Program-made: the position numbers and the translations under genes | The notes under the pieces: generated by a model | Database searches by the model: none | Told to the model about the DNA's origin: nothing | What the model saw: only the letters and a program-made list of their open reading frames with translations | Part shown: piece by piece, positions 44,575 to 55,262 of the stretch | Numbering within the stretch: the first letter of the stretch is position 1 | Layout: each line of letters starts with the position of its first letter | Origin: Montifringilla adamsi | Taxonomy: Eukaryota; Chordata; Aves; Passeriformes; Passeridae | DNA length: 64,000 nucleotides | Assembly: GCA_017590115.1 (NCBI GenBank) | Contig: JAGGNK010008781.1 | Location: 4,815,371 to 4,879,370, forward strand | Direction: 5' to 3'

Positions 44575-44886
44575 CGGTCCTGCTTTTGGGAGAGATGCTC
44601 TGCCAGCCCAGCATCCCCCGGCCCCGTTTTTGGGAGGGATGCTCTGCCAGCTCAGCATCTCCCAGTCCCGTTTTTGGAAGAGAAGCTCTGCCAGCTCAGC
44701 ATCACCCTGATCCCGTTTTTGGGAGATGCTCTGCCGGCTCAGCATCCCCCGACTCAGTTTTTGGGAGATGCTCTCCCAGCTCAGCATCCCCTGGTCCCGT
44801 TTTTGGGAGATGCTCTCCCAGCTCAGCATCCCCTGGTCCCGTTTTTGGGAGGGATGCTCTGCCGGCTCAGCATCCCCCGGCCCCAG
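44575..44886. repeat. 42-45-bp minisatellite, 7 units, with internal dyads
   Basis: Units begin at the GTTTTTGGGA block at about 44626, 44670, 44715, 44757, 44799 and 44841, after a first diverged unit. Each holds GATGCT-CTGCCAGCTC-AGCATC, a 6-bp inverted repeat around a 10-nt centre, so every unit can form a hairpin. Unit lengths vary between 42 and 45 bp. Confidence 0.95.
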
Positions 44887-45892
44887 TGCCAGCTGCCGAG
44901 GCTGGGCACGGGCCCCGGGGTGACACCGCTGTGGTGCGGCTCGGAGCAGACCCTCCGAGGGGTTTTGTGGCTGATTTGGGCTGGATTTGGCACTGGGCAG
45001 TGCCCGTTCCAGTGCTGCCTCTCTTGATGCCTCCTGCTGTGTCCGAAGCCCCAGAGGTGCAGGAACCATCGAGTGCCCACGAGCCTGAGCTCAGCCTCCA
45101 GTCCCTCTCCGAGGGGTGACCTTTATCTTCCCAAAACTTCAGGTTCTGGAATCCTGTGAATCTCAGCCTGCACTGGTTTTATAGGAGTGGGTTTCCAGCC
45201 CTTTTACTGCACAGAAATGTGAGGAAATGTCCAAGGGAAAAAAAAATCCAAACAAACCTCTCTAAAAATAAAAGCCAAACTGCTGTTAATTTTTTATATC
45301 ATTGTCTTTGAGGCAGGATTGTGACAGCTGAGCTGCCTTCCAGTGATTTAACACTTGGAGCTGGCGCTGGGCTAACAGGGGAGGTGCAGATGCAAACCAG
45401 GAGTGTGCAGACACCTGCACGCCGTGTTTTGCACAGGGTTCCCATTTGAGGCACGGATTCCTCTCCAGCCCGGCGTGGCTCGCTCCGCTGATGGCTTCCT
45501 CGGAGTGCACGAGTGCACGCAGTAATGATGTGGAATTATGCAGCAGGCAGCTAATCACAGCAGCACTGCTCGGGGGCGGGGGCACGGCTGGAGCAGCCCC
45601 CCCGTTTTATGGAGCGCCGGGCTGCACTTCCAGCACTGAGGGAAGCTTTAAGCAGGGAGCAGCTACTAACAGATTCATTTAACTTGCTCCAGAGCAACTA
45701 TAAAAAATCAATTTAGTTCACCAGGCGGCTTGAACTGATGCCAGTGGCAGGGAGCACCTCCCAGCTGAGAGCTCTCCAGCTCTGAAGCACCGCCGGGATA
45801 TCGCCGGGGCTGATTCAGCAGCAGGTGATGATACAGAGCCTGGCTCCACGTCTCTGGGAAGGCAGAGGCTGTCGGTTGCCACAGGGTCCAGA
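44887..45892. other. Gene-free sequence
   Basis: GC-rich, then AT-rich at 45230-45310 (CTGTTAATTTTTTATATC). No gene recognised. Confidence 0.5.
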
Positions 45893-46042
45893 CACAGAAT
45901 CCCAGAGTCATTTAGGCTGGAAAAGACCTCCAAGACCATCGAGTCCAACCTGTGACCCGTCCCCTCCTTGTCACCCAGCCCAGAGCGCTGAGTGCCACAT
46001 CCAGGCATTCCTTGGGCACCTCCAGGGATGAGGACTCCTGGG
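45893..46042 (-). mobile_element. CR1 LINE 3'-end fragment
   Basis: The plus strand shows CACAGAATCCCAGAGTCATT, GGCTGGAAAAGACCTCCAAG, CATCGAGTCCAACC and CACCTCCAGGGATGAGGACTC, the complement of the CR1 3' end. About 150 bp remain. Confidence 0.92.
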
Positions 46043-47644
46043 GAGGTGGGGAACCTGGGCTTTCGAGCCAGAAACATTCCCAGAGAGAGGTGGGTGGGCT
46101 GGTGGTCCCTGTCCCTGCCAGCCCCTCACGCAGGAGCCAGAGGCAGCAAGAGTGCTCGCAGTGACCTTTCAGTGCTGCTGGCCGCTGCTCTGTGGGAAGG
46201 TCAGCCCAACCTTTCCTGCTCTCCCTTCATGATGAAGATCTTCCCTTTAGCCATGTATTTTCAGAGCCCTGAGGAAATTTCGGGAGTTATTATCAGCCTG
46301 GAAACTGAACGGCTGGCAGAGCAATCCCTGTCCTCCCATCCACATTGCTGCTGTCCCCGCCGTGTCCCCGCTGTGCCACACCGCCCGGGTGTGGCAGCTC
46401 GGTGGGTGCCCCGCGGCTGCTCCTCGCCTTCGGAGCTCACCCAGGCTCGGCTCTCCTGAAATTTCCGTGTGCGGGATCAAACACCAGGAGTGCTGAGCCC
46501 TTCGCTCTGGTGCTGATGCGGAGCTCTGGCGCCGCACCATGAAATATTCATCGTGCCCCGTCCTGCTCTCCTGCTGCTCCGGCTGCGGCTAGCGCTGGCC
46601 CCGCTGCCGCGGCAGCAGCCGGAGCGGAGCCCTGGGAGCCCTCCCGGCAAACGCAGAGAATCCCCCGCCTGTATTCCTTCCTCCGGCCGCAGGGTTCATT
46701 AGCAGAGCTTCCAGGGTGGATCTCGGTCAGCCTGGCCAGCACCTGCCTGAAGGAACCACTTAAAATCCTCATTAAATCCACTTCAGAGAGCAGCCAGAGG
46801 AAAGGGCAGCAATGCCAAGAGAGGGCACGGGGAGCATTTGCCTGGCACTTGTCAGCAGAGGAGAGGAAGGGGAGGTGTTCAAATCGAGGGTTAGCAGAAA
46901 CCCACCTGGCCAAGGGGGGTCATTCCAGCCCTGCATCCTCAAGGAAATTCTCCACAGCAGCAGCAGCTGGTCCCTGCTCTGCCCTCCTGAGGTTCAGGGG
47001 GAGCTGCCAGCGTTTCTCTGGGTCTTTCACTGCTGAGCAGAACCCTGTGGGCCCTGTTTCTCCTCACAGTCACCGTGTCCCCATGAAGGGAGTCAGGGCT
47101 GGGATGTTCAGCACCAGGGATCCCACTTCTGCATCACTGGTATCTGCCAGGGAAGGGCAACGTGGAGCTAAAACCTCCTGGGCTCCCACTAGCACTGCTC
47201 CATCACATGGAGGGGAAAACTGGATGTGGGGCAGGGAAGGCGCTGCAGGAGGGAAGGCAAATCCCTCCTGGAATTTCATCATGGCCCAGCAATGGGGTAA
47301 TGGAACTTCCTCACGCTGCAAATCCTGAGCCAGCCCCTGGGCCAGCACACCTGGGCACGGCGAGATGATCACACCCACTCATGCTACAGCTCAGAGGCAA
47401 AAATAGCGATGGCTGAGGAAAGGAGGATTTTCAGGAATGCTTTAAGCTGAGCGGGTGAGAAAAAGAGTGGGCGAGGGTCTCCTGTGAAACTCAAACGCTG
47501 CCTTTCGTGCACTTTCTAAATGTGGCTGCTCCTTCCCAATCCAAGTGACGCTTCTGTCTCTTACGTGGGTGGCAGCAACGGGGAGGCTCTGCGGGAGGGG
47601 AGGCAGAGCCAACCCCTGGCTCCATCCCCATCCCTGTCCCTGCC
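46043..47644. other. Gene-free sequence with a CpG-rich patch at 46.35-46.64 kb
   Basis: The patch at 46345-46640 has many CpGs (CACCGCCCGGGTGTGG, GGCGCCGCACC, CTGCCGCGGCAGCAGCCGG) with ATGAAATATTCATCG in the middle. It may be a small CpG island, but no exon is supported. The rest is single-copy. Confidence 0.4.
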
Positions 47645-47650
47645 CCTTCC
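47645..47650. repeat. Left target-site duplication (CCTTCC)
   Basis: Exact 6-bp match to 47949-47954, directly flanking an LTR. Confidence 0.8.
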
Positions 47651-47948
47651 TGTTGCAATAGGACACGAAATAAAACGACACAGACACTGGACTCCAAGGT
47701 AAGAAGAAGAAAAAGAAGGGAAGTTTATTTCCTGACTCCAATATTTATAGATTTACAAAAGTGACAGTGGATTGGAGGATGAAAGTGCCACCTCTCCAAT
47801 GACTGGATAGGACAACAGTCCATTAAATTTCTCTTCCTCCAGAGAAGAATGTAAAACAATAATTATTTACATAACAGTGCGTGAGAAACTCCATCACAAG
47901 AATGTAAACATCAGAAGGCTTAGATGAACTCAGAAGATCAGGGAGACA
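47651..47948 (-). mobile_element. Endogenous retrovirus solo LTR, 298 bp
   Basis: On the minus strand it starts TGTCTCCCTGATC and ends GTCCTATTGCAACA, with perfect CCTTCC duplications on both sides. A TATA box CTATAAATAT lies at 47750-47741 and a poly(A) signal AATAAA at 47729-47724. The region GTCACTTTTGTAAATCTATA is one I recognise from songbird LTRs. The exact 6-bp duplication fits an ERVK-type integrase and, with intact termini, indicates LTR-LTR recombination. Confidence 0.85.
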
Positions 47949-47954
47949 CCTTCC
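47949..47954. repeat. Right target-site duplication (CCTTCC)
   Basis: Exact match to 47645-47650. Confidence 0.8.
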
Positions 47955-49803
47955 CCAGGGGCAGTGTTCCAAGAGGACATCCCACACCCAATAGGGTGTC
48001 ACAGCAGCAAGTGGCACCTGGCAGGCTTTTTTTTTGCCCCAGGTGGGAACTGCCACATCCCACTGCAGAGATGCTGGTGCAGCACAGCTGTAGCCTTGTG
48101 TCCAAACAGCCTCAGAGCAACCATGGCACCCAAAGTGTCACCTCCAGCCAGGGCAGGGCTGTCTCTGCTGTGTCCTCCTTGCATGTCCTGTGCAGCTGAG
48201 AGCACAGAGAAACCTCTGAGCCTGCAGCTCCTGAGCCTGCAAGGGGAGATGTGAGAGCATGGGAGCTGTGGCACTCATCATCCCCACCTGGGGACACCCA
48301 CAGGAGCTGTGGAACTCCTTGTCCCTGGCTGGGAACACCTACCTGCCAGCAGCTCCTCCAGGGCAGGGCCAGCAGAGCCTCCTGGCAGAGGACAGCCAGT
48401 GGAAGGAATCAGGAGGAAACTTGAGCAGCATTTGTATTCCCAGCAGCCCTGTTCTACTCAACTTTACTTTTAAATGTGTTCCTTAAGTTTCTTTTCTCCT
48501 CCTGAAAATTTTCCTACAGTGAAAACTAATGCAAAAGCAGGCTGGAATGAGCGAGTGCCTTGCATCTCAATGACACCTTTAATGTGCCTGTGAATGGAAA
48601 GGCTCTTGCTCATTCTGCTCCCGGTTGCATTTGGCTGTTCTGGATGGAGCAAGGCAATCATTAAACTCAGCTGATCCAGGAACAGGAGCCAGGCATGGAC
48701 TTTGGTGACCAGGGGGGAGACCCAGCCCCCACAGTCCTGAGAGGTGGGTGGGCACAAACCCAGCACAGGATACCCCCAAAGACCCCCCACCCCAGCACCC
48801 CCTGTGTCTGTGCAGGTTGGGGTTGGCACTGGGGACACTGCTGTGCCCAAACAGAGGGACAGAGACTGAGCCAAGGTGACAACCTGCACTACCTGGCAAG
48901 GTTCTCCTTCTCCCACCGCAGCTTTGTGTCCCTTCTCCTGCCCCTTCTCTGCTCCCTGCCAAGGATGGAGGGAAGGTCCAGAAGCTTTGGCCACAGCCTT
49001 GTCCTGGCTTGGAGGGCTGCAAACTTCAGGAAAGGGCTGGGGTTTCCCTCCAGGTACCCCTTTTGTGGGGATCTGCTCTTTTCTCTCTTTCTTCTGGGAC
49101 TCTTGGCCAGGCAACCGAGGCAATTCCACGATTCCATGAATTCCTGGGCTCCCTGGTGGAGCTGCAGCAGTTCCTGCAGAGGAGCCCACAGCAAATCTGA
49201 GCCAACATCAGCTTGCAGCACCCTCGGGACAAAGATCCCAGCACGACACACAGGTGAGAAAAGCTGGTGTTGCCCACACCCAGCGTTGGGTTAATTAAGC
49301 CAGCACTGCTCTGAGCCTCGGCAGAGCTGTGTTATAAATAACTTGAGGACACAAGTGTCACTGCAGGTTACTCTCACGCAGCCAATGCGCTGGCCCAGGC
49401 TGCAACTGGCAGGGCCACTCTGCTGCTAATTAGTTTAGTTCTCAGCTGTTGTGCCTTTTTTTCTGTTTACATAATTAATTCTGTGAATTTTGTATTCTCA
49501 CTTAAACCTACTCTTTTTTTTATAGAGCAATCACTACTAAAAGATGAATTTTTTATAAGTTTGCCTTTGTTACTTTAAATTTTTTATAAACTTCTTACCC
49601 TTAAGGAATAATTCTTATAGCTGGCAATAAAGTATGTTAATTCCATTTGAAAAGGGAAATGTAAGTTTGTATTTTATTAAACACACACACACTGCCCAAC
49701 TCTCTCCTCATGTGAGGTGTCTGGGGCTGTCCCAGGATCACTGAGGGGAGGGCAGGGGGCTGTGGTGACCCCTGAGTGTGGCTGTAGGGGAGCACTGTTA
49801 GTG
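47955..49803. other. Gene-free sequence
   Basis: GC-rich to 49300. An AT-rich island follows at 49430-49690 (TAATTAGTTTAG, CATAATTAATTCTG, TTTTTTATAAG) and may be a regulatory element or a former 3' UTR; AATAAA occurs at 49626-49631. A short CA run lies at 49680-49692. Frames up to 239 codons overlap on both strands. Confidence 0.45.
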
Positions 49804-49841
49804 CATCCCATGTCCATCCCATGTCCATCCCATGTCCATCC
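49804..49841. repeat. 11-bp tandem repeat (ATGTCCATCCC)
   Basis: Three and a half copies. A further copy, ATGTCCATCCCATCC, sits at about 50330-50344, just past the other end of the adjoining inverted-repeat arm. Confidence 0.85.
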
Positions 49842-49846
49842 GGGCT

Positions 49847-50328
49847 AGGACTGGCTGCTCCTGCATCCCCTGGGATTTTGGTGGCACCTGAGAGGTGACC
49901 TGGAGCAGCCTGGGGAGCCAGGCAGGTCAGGGGGATGCTGCCCCAGCTAAGTCACATCCCTGGCACAGATTTTGCTCGTGCAGAGAAGTTCAGAGAAGAA
50001 CAAAGGGTTCTTCTCTTGTCCAGTCTAAGGGTTCTGGTGTGGGATGAATAACCACAATGACCTGGAGAAGGCAGCGTGGTCCTGCTGCAGCAGGGCAGGG
50101 CCTGGCCCCATTCCCTCAGAGAGCAGAGTGTGGGTGGGAGCAGGGGCTGCCTCTTCCCACAGCTCTGCAAACATTAATTACAACAATCCCTCTTTGAAAG
50201 CAAATGGTGGAAATGCAAGCAGGGAAAGCAGGATGCCATAAAGCTGGAAAACCATTTCACGTGCAGAGCATGAAGTGCCAAGGAGTGAGGACAGGCTGTG
50301 AGCTGATCCCAGCCAGCCCCTTTGCACC
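49847..50328 (+). repeat. Left arm of long inverted repeat (482 bp)
   Basis: Reverse complement of 51444-51915. Over 50160-50315 the arms appear identical, and 49870-50055 differs by one base indel. Differences concentrate near 50057-50115: ACCACAATGACC against ACCCCTCTACAGTGATC, and a 14-bp stretch (CAGGGCAGGGCCTG-like) present only here. The arm carries an AT-rich core (AACATTAATTACAACAATCC). Both ends of the arm touch copies of ATGTCCATCC. Confidence 0.97.
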
Positions 50329-51443
50329 TATGTCCATCCCATCCTGCTCCCACTGCCCTGCCCACCCCGGAGCCGTGGCTCTCTGAACTGCCAGCCCAGC
50401 TCTGCCCAGTCTCTCCTGTGGCACTGGGGAGGCTGTGCTGAGCTCACAGCCAGGGCAGGAAGAAGCTCATGAGCCCCGCTGGAGCCTCAGCCGGCTGCGA
50501 GCTGTGCCGAAGGCCCCGTGGAAATCCTGTGTTTCCATGGGATGAACAGCAACTCGCATTTGTCTCAGCTCAGTGCTTCGGCTGCCTGGGGCCAGCCGTG
50601 GGTGTCCCACACTCCCTGACAGGGTGATGCAGGGTGGCAGCACAGGGGTGTCCCCAGCAGCTGTGACAGTGATGGCCAGGGCGCCCTGCCACCCGCTGCG
50701 GGTCACCTGTGACCGGAGACACGTGGGCAAAGTGGAGCTGGCAGTGCCACCAACCCCTGTGTGCCCTTCCCCTTTGCCACACTAATCCGCTGCTGGGAGA
50801 TTAAACCCCTTTTTCACTCTGAAAGCACTGCAGATATTTATTCCTTGGGATGGCCACGTCAATACAGCACATCTGCAGAATTACTGAACTACACAAAACA
50901 CGGCTCTCGCGCCACCCCAGGGGCTGCGGCTCCGGCAGCGCGGGGTGTTGATGCCTCAGAAAGCACGAGCCACTGAAGGAGATAAAGAATGTTTTCCCCT
51001 TTGGACAAGTAACCAGCAGCGCCCTGACATGTCCTCAGGTGAAGGCTGCTTGTCTGAAACGATCAAATAAACGAGCAAGCGGAGGGCAATCAGCAGGGAC
51101 AAAGAGGAGGACGCTCCCCCTCGGAAAGCACAGGGATGTGAGCAGGACACGGACACCTCGGCTGGTCACTGCTCTGGCCATGGAGCACGGTGGCCCCAGC
51201 CCCAGCAGGGGATGTGTGCTCTGCTCTCCACACCCTGGGGTCACCCCAGTGATTTGGGGACGGGTGAGGGTCCTGCCCCGAGGGCTGTGCTGCTGCTTCC
51301 CCGTGCTCCAGGGAGATGATAATCCTGTGTGAGCGTCTGGCTGGGCTGGAGCCATGGACAGCAGGGCTCTCCTGACAGCCAAAGCGTGCCTGGTTCTGGG
51401 GCACCCCAGCTCCCACAGCAAACAGGGCTGCAGCGAGCTGGTG
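50329..51443. other. Spacer between inverted-repeat arms (1,115 bp)
   Basis: Single-copy sequence. GC-rich on both sides, with a moderately AT-rich centre (50790-51070) containing CTGCAGATATTTATTCC and CGATCAAATAAACGAGC. No gene. If transcribed across, the arms would pair and this would be the loop. Confidence 0.6.
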
Positions 51444-51915
51444 GGTGCAGAGGGGCCGGCTGGGATCAGCTCACAGCCTGTCCTCACTCCTTGGCACTTC
51501 ATGCTCTGCACGTGAAATGGTTTTCCAGCTTTATGGCATCCTGCTTTCCCTGCTTGCATTTCCACCATTTGCTTTCAAAGAGGGATTGTTGTAATTAATG
51601 TTTGCAGAGCTGTGGGAAGAGGCAGCCCCTGCTCCCACCCACACTCTGCTCTCTGAGGGAATGGGGTCTGCAGCAGGACCACGCTGCCTTCTCCAGATCA
51701 CTGTAGAGGGGTTATTCATCCCACACCAGAACCCTTAGACTGGACAAGAGAAGAACCCTTTGTTCTTCTCTGAACTTCTCTGCACGAGCAAAATCTGTGC
51801 CAGGGATGTGACTTAGCTGGGGCAGCATCCCCTGACCTGCCTGGCTCCCCAGGCTGCTCCAGGTCACCTCTCAGGTGCCACCAAAATCCCAGGGGATGCA
51901 GGAGCAGCCAGTCCT
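51444..51915 (-). repeat. Right arm of long inverted repeat (472 bp)
   Basis: Reverse complement of 49847-50328. The net length difference of 10 bp comes mainly from one local rearrangement near 51665-51712. Its outer flanks (GAGCTGGTG and CAGCTCCC) are unlike those of the left arm and carry no duplicated sequence. Confidence 0.97.
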
Positions 51916-52870
51916 CAGCTCCCACATGGACCAGGCTTTCTGCCATCACCTGTTTCCCTTGAAAGCCTTCTCAAACCAAACTGTGCCACAGCTCACACAC
52001 TCCTAGTGAATGGTTTAGGACAGAAAATGCCCGTGTCAGCCTCTGTCGAAGATGATCTATGGCTGCTCAGCCTCACTCAGGCTCCTCAGGAGCAGATCAA
52101 TGGGCTACTGGGCTCCAGACTAATAAATAATAACAATGATAAAAATAAAATATAACTGGTAGTAATACAGTGTGTTTGTTCACAGGACACATCCCTCACA
52201 CTTAATAGAGGCTTTGCTATCCAGCTTAATTAAAAGTGACACAAAAAGCCTCTTCTTTCACATTTGACTCAAAGCTGGCTGCTTTCTCTTTTGGACAGAG
52301 GCCACGGTGTGGTGGTGGCGTGGCTGGTGCTGGGCCATCAGTGACATGCACTGGAGACACTGCTGCCCTCAAAGGCCACCATGAACCCACCCAGATAGGG
52401 GTGAATTGGGAGAATATCCAGAACTGGACACACAAAGCACCAGGCAGTGCAGCCCTGTAGCTGTAACTCACCCTGATAATTCCTCTGTGGGTGTAAGCAT
52501 TAATGACCCAGGGATCAACAGCAAGAACCATGGTTTGCTCATATCTCTCCCAGACTGCTCATTAACACCCTGAAAACTGCAATGAGCTCCTTCCTGGCTG
52601 TTTAGGATCCCTGTGTACCTAAAAGGGCTCAAGGAAGAAGCCCCCAAATGTGTCTGCAGCCTGACACTTTCCTGGAAGAAGAGGGATAAAAGGCTGGGAA
52701 CTGCTCAGTTGAACACCATGGAGTCAGGAATATCCCTGCTCGAGGGTGTCTGAGAGCCCCAGACCTACCAGCTCCTGTTGTTCCCTTTCCTGGAAGCAGA
52801 TGGGTCCAGCCAGGCATCCTCAGCCAGAGCATTGTCAAAGTCAATGCCTGTCCCGGGTAAAATGTGCCTG
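51916..52870. other. Gene-free sequence
   Basis: Contains an AT-rich stretch at 52115-52240 (ACTAATAAATAATAACAATG, CTTAATTAAAAGTG). The rest is GC-rich single-copy sequence. Confidence 0.5.
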
Positions 52871-53150
52871 AATCACAGAATCATGGGATCCTTTTGCCTG
52901 GAAAAGCCCTCTAAGATCATTGAGTCCATCTCACAGCATTGCCAGGACCACTAAACCGTGTCCCCAGGTGCCACATCCACACACATGGCTTTTAAATCAC
53001 TCCAGGGACAGTGACTCTGCCACTGCCTGGGCAGCTTGTGCCAGGACTGGAAAATATTTCCAGTGGAAAATTTTTTTCCTGATATCCAGTCTAAAAGCCT
53101 AAATCTCAACCCCACTGCTCTCTCCTGCTGCAAGTCACCTCCAGCAAAAA
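52871..53150 (-). mobile_element. CR1 LINE 3' fragment, ~280 bp
   Basis: The plus strand shows AATCACAGAATCATGGGATC, GGAAAAGCCCTCTAAGATC, CCCCAGGTGCCACATCCACAC, GGGCAGCTTGTGCCAGGAC and TCCTGATATCCAGTCTAAA, the complement of the CR1 3' region in the right order. Confidence 0.93.
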
Positions 53151-54467
53151 CTGGGGGCTACGTGACCTGTCCAAAATTGTAGCAGAGCCAGGGAAGGGAA
53201 GCTGTGCACACCTGACCTGTGTCTGGCCACTGCCACTGCTGGAATCCCTGGGAGCAGCACAATCCAAGCAGCACCTTCAAACACCACTGGAAATCAGGAA
53301 CCAGCTCATTTTAATCTTTCCCACTTTGATGGCTTCAGATGTGTATTAGCACAGCATGTTTTTAGTGTCTCATCTGCAGCATTTTGTTTTGCCTTTAATC
53401 AAACAAGGTGGGATAACCAGGAGGGTATCACACAGCTCCCTCCCACTGTGCCTCTGCAGCTCGATACCCAAGGTTCAATTATTTGTTATACACTCTCTAA
53501 TATTTTCTATAGCAAACAGAGTTTTATTATCAGCTAATGCATTGATAAAAGAGCGTGAGTTAGTTGATTGAATATGTAATAAATACAGAAATATACTTGA
53601 ACTATCGATTGCTGCAGTTGCTTACGTGCACTATTGATATCCCGGGTGCAGATTCGCCCTCAGACTGTTGAGTCATGAAACGCCCATCATCATCTTTAAT
53701 AATAAAGGGTGACTATTTTTGAACACTTCACAAGGAAAAAAATCCATTTGCTAAATGGGTTTGTGCGTATTGCTGGGACTGCTCATGTGGAAAGTGTGAG
53801 AGAGGAGCAGAGGGAAAGGTGCCAGCTCTCCACGTGCCTGAGGAAATGCACGCTCCACTGGGAAACCCACATAATCCACGGGATCAGAGCCACAGCAAAG
53901 CCTTAATGAAAGCCCTTTGCATGCCAAAGTGGCAAAATCCATGTCTCCAAAGTTTGGATGTGTGGGTATGAGGGTTGTCTGAACAGACTGCTGCCCCTCA
54001 TCACTGGGCCAGAGTGGCTCCCAGCAGTGCTGAAGCGTGGGTTGGCCACAAGTGGGAATTTCGTAATTTTCTGTGTGGTCCTGAAATTCAGGGAGGAAGA
54101 ATAAGTGGGGATATTAGCCATACCTGGCTGCAGGAAGGGCAGCACCATCCCAGCTCTGGGCAATGCCTGCAGGGGCTGCCCAGATCTCTGGTTGTTTCTC
54201 CACCCGCTAGCAATTGGCAGAGGATCACCACTTCCAACAGGAGGTTTGCTTCCAGGTTTTCCCAGGGTGTCCTGTCTGCCAAACACTCAGGAATGCTTGG
54301 GATCATGGAGTTTGTGTTTGTGGGGAATTCAGCAGCTCTGGAAGTGGGTGGAGATGCACACATGGGTCCATCGAGCTCATTCCACCCTGAGCCATCTCGG
54401 GCCAGCGCAGAGCTGGGGAGAAGCCACAGCTTTGGAAAAGCCTTGTGTGAGTCTTGTGTAAGTCAGC
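53151..54467. other. Gene-free sequence with a candidate element at 53.48-53.75 kb
   Basis: Positions 53480-53750 are AT-rich with retained CpGs (AACTATCGATTGC, GTTGCTTACGTGC, TGATATCCCGGG, GATTCGCCC) and TGAGTCAT (AP-1-like). This resembles a conserved noncoding element. The rest is unremarkable. Confidence 0.42.
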
Positions 54468-54533
54468 GGGTTGGAATGAGATGATCCTCAAGGTCCCTTC
54501 CAACCCAAAGTGTTCTAGGATTCTGTGCTTCTC
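54468..54533 (+). mobile_element. CR1 LINE 3' terminus
   Basis: GGGTTGGAATGAGATGATCC, then AAGGTCCCTTCCAACCCAAA and TTCTAGGATTCTGTGC, is the CR1 tail on the plus strand. About 65 bp remain. Confidence 0.88.
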
Positions 54534-55117
54534 AGTCTCTCCACAGCAAACTGTGGTCACCCTCTTCTACCTGTGCCAAAGGAGACTAAAGGGTCCGAGG
54601 AGGATAATTTCCAAATCTTGATATCTTCCTCTGTGAATTCCTGGGCATCCCAACACACGTGGGGATGGCAGCCCCAGCCCAGCCCGTTTGGCAGCGCTGG
54701 GTGTCAGCTGGCTGCAGTCCCCGTCTGCGTGTGCCGCCCTCGTTTGCGGCAAATGTAAATTCCTATTTAAATCACTCCTTTGACATTTCAGATCGGTAGC
54801 GGCACTTTGCAATTACCAGGGGATAAGAGTGCACACACCACAGGGAGCTTAGGTGACCTGCAGCAACCTGTTAAGTGCATTTACTTATTTGCAGAAAAGA
54901 GAGAGGCAGAGTAATGAACTGAAAAGCTCTGACGAGGAAAACTCATTGTCTCGCCGTGACTTCCAGATTAAACCCAGCCCCAGCCGTGCTGGGCACGGCT
55001 CCCCGTGACCCTCCCCATTCTCGAAGCACTCTGCTCATCACCACCCTTTCCATCCGTTAATCCCAAGGTCCTGGGTGGGTGGCAAGCAAGGGATGCTATT
55101 CCCTTCCCAGTCGTGCA
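54534..55117. other. Gene-free sequence
   Basis: Single-copy. A CpG-bearing AT-rich segment at 54730-54960 (TTTGCGGCAAATGTAAATTCC, GATCGGTAGCGGC) may be regulatory. Confidence 0.4.
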
Positions 55118-55262
55118 GATCCCGGGGCAGCGCTGGCAGAGACCCCCTCACTGGGCAGCGCTGGCCCTGCCCTTGTCCCCGTCCCCAGGGCAGCGCTGCC
55201 AGAGACCCCCAGGCCAGGCAGGGCTGTCCCTGTCCCCGTCCCCAGGGCGGTGCTGGCCCCGG
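55118..55262. repeat. GC-rich imperfect tandem repeat, ~66 bp
   Basis: CCCCAGGGCAGCGCTG-type blocks recur, alternating with AGAGACCCCC and CCTTGTCCCCGTCCCC. About two diverged units; it explains parallel open frames in all three plus-strand registers. Confidence 0.7.
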
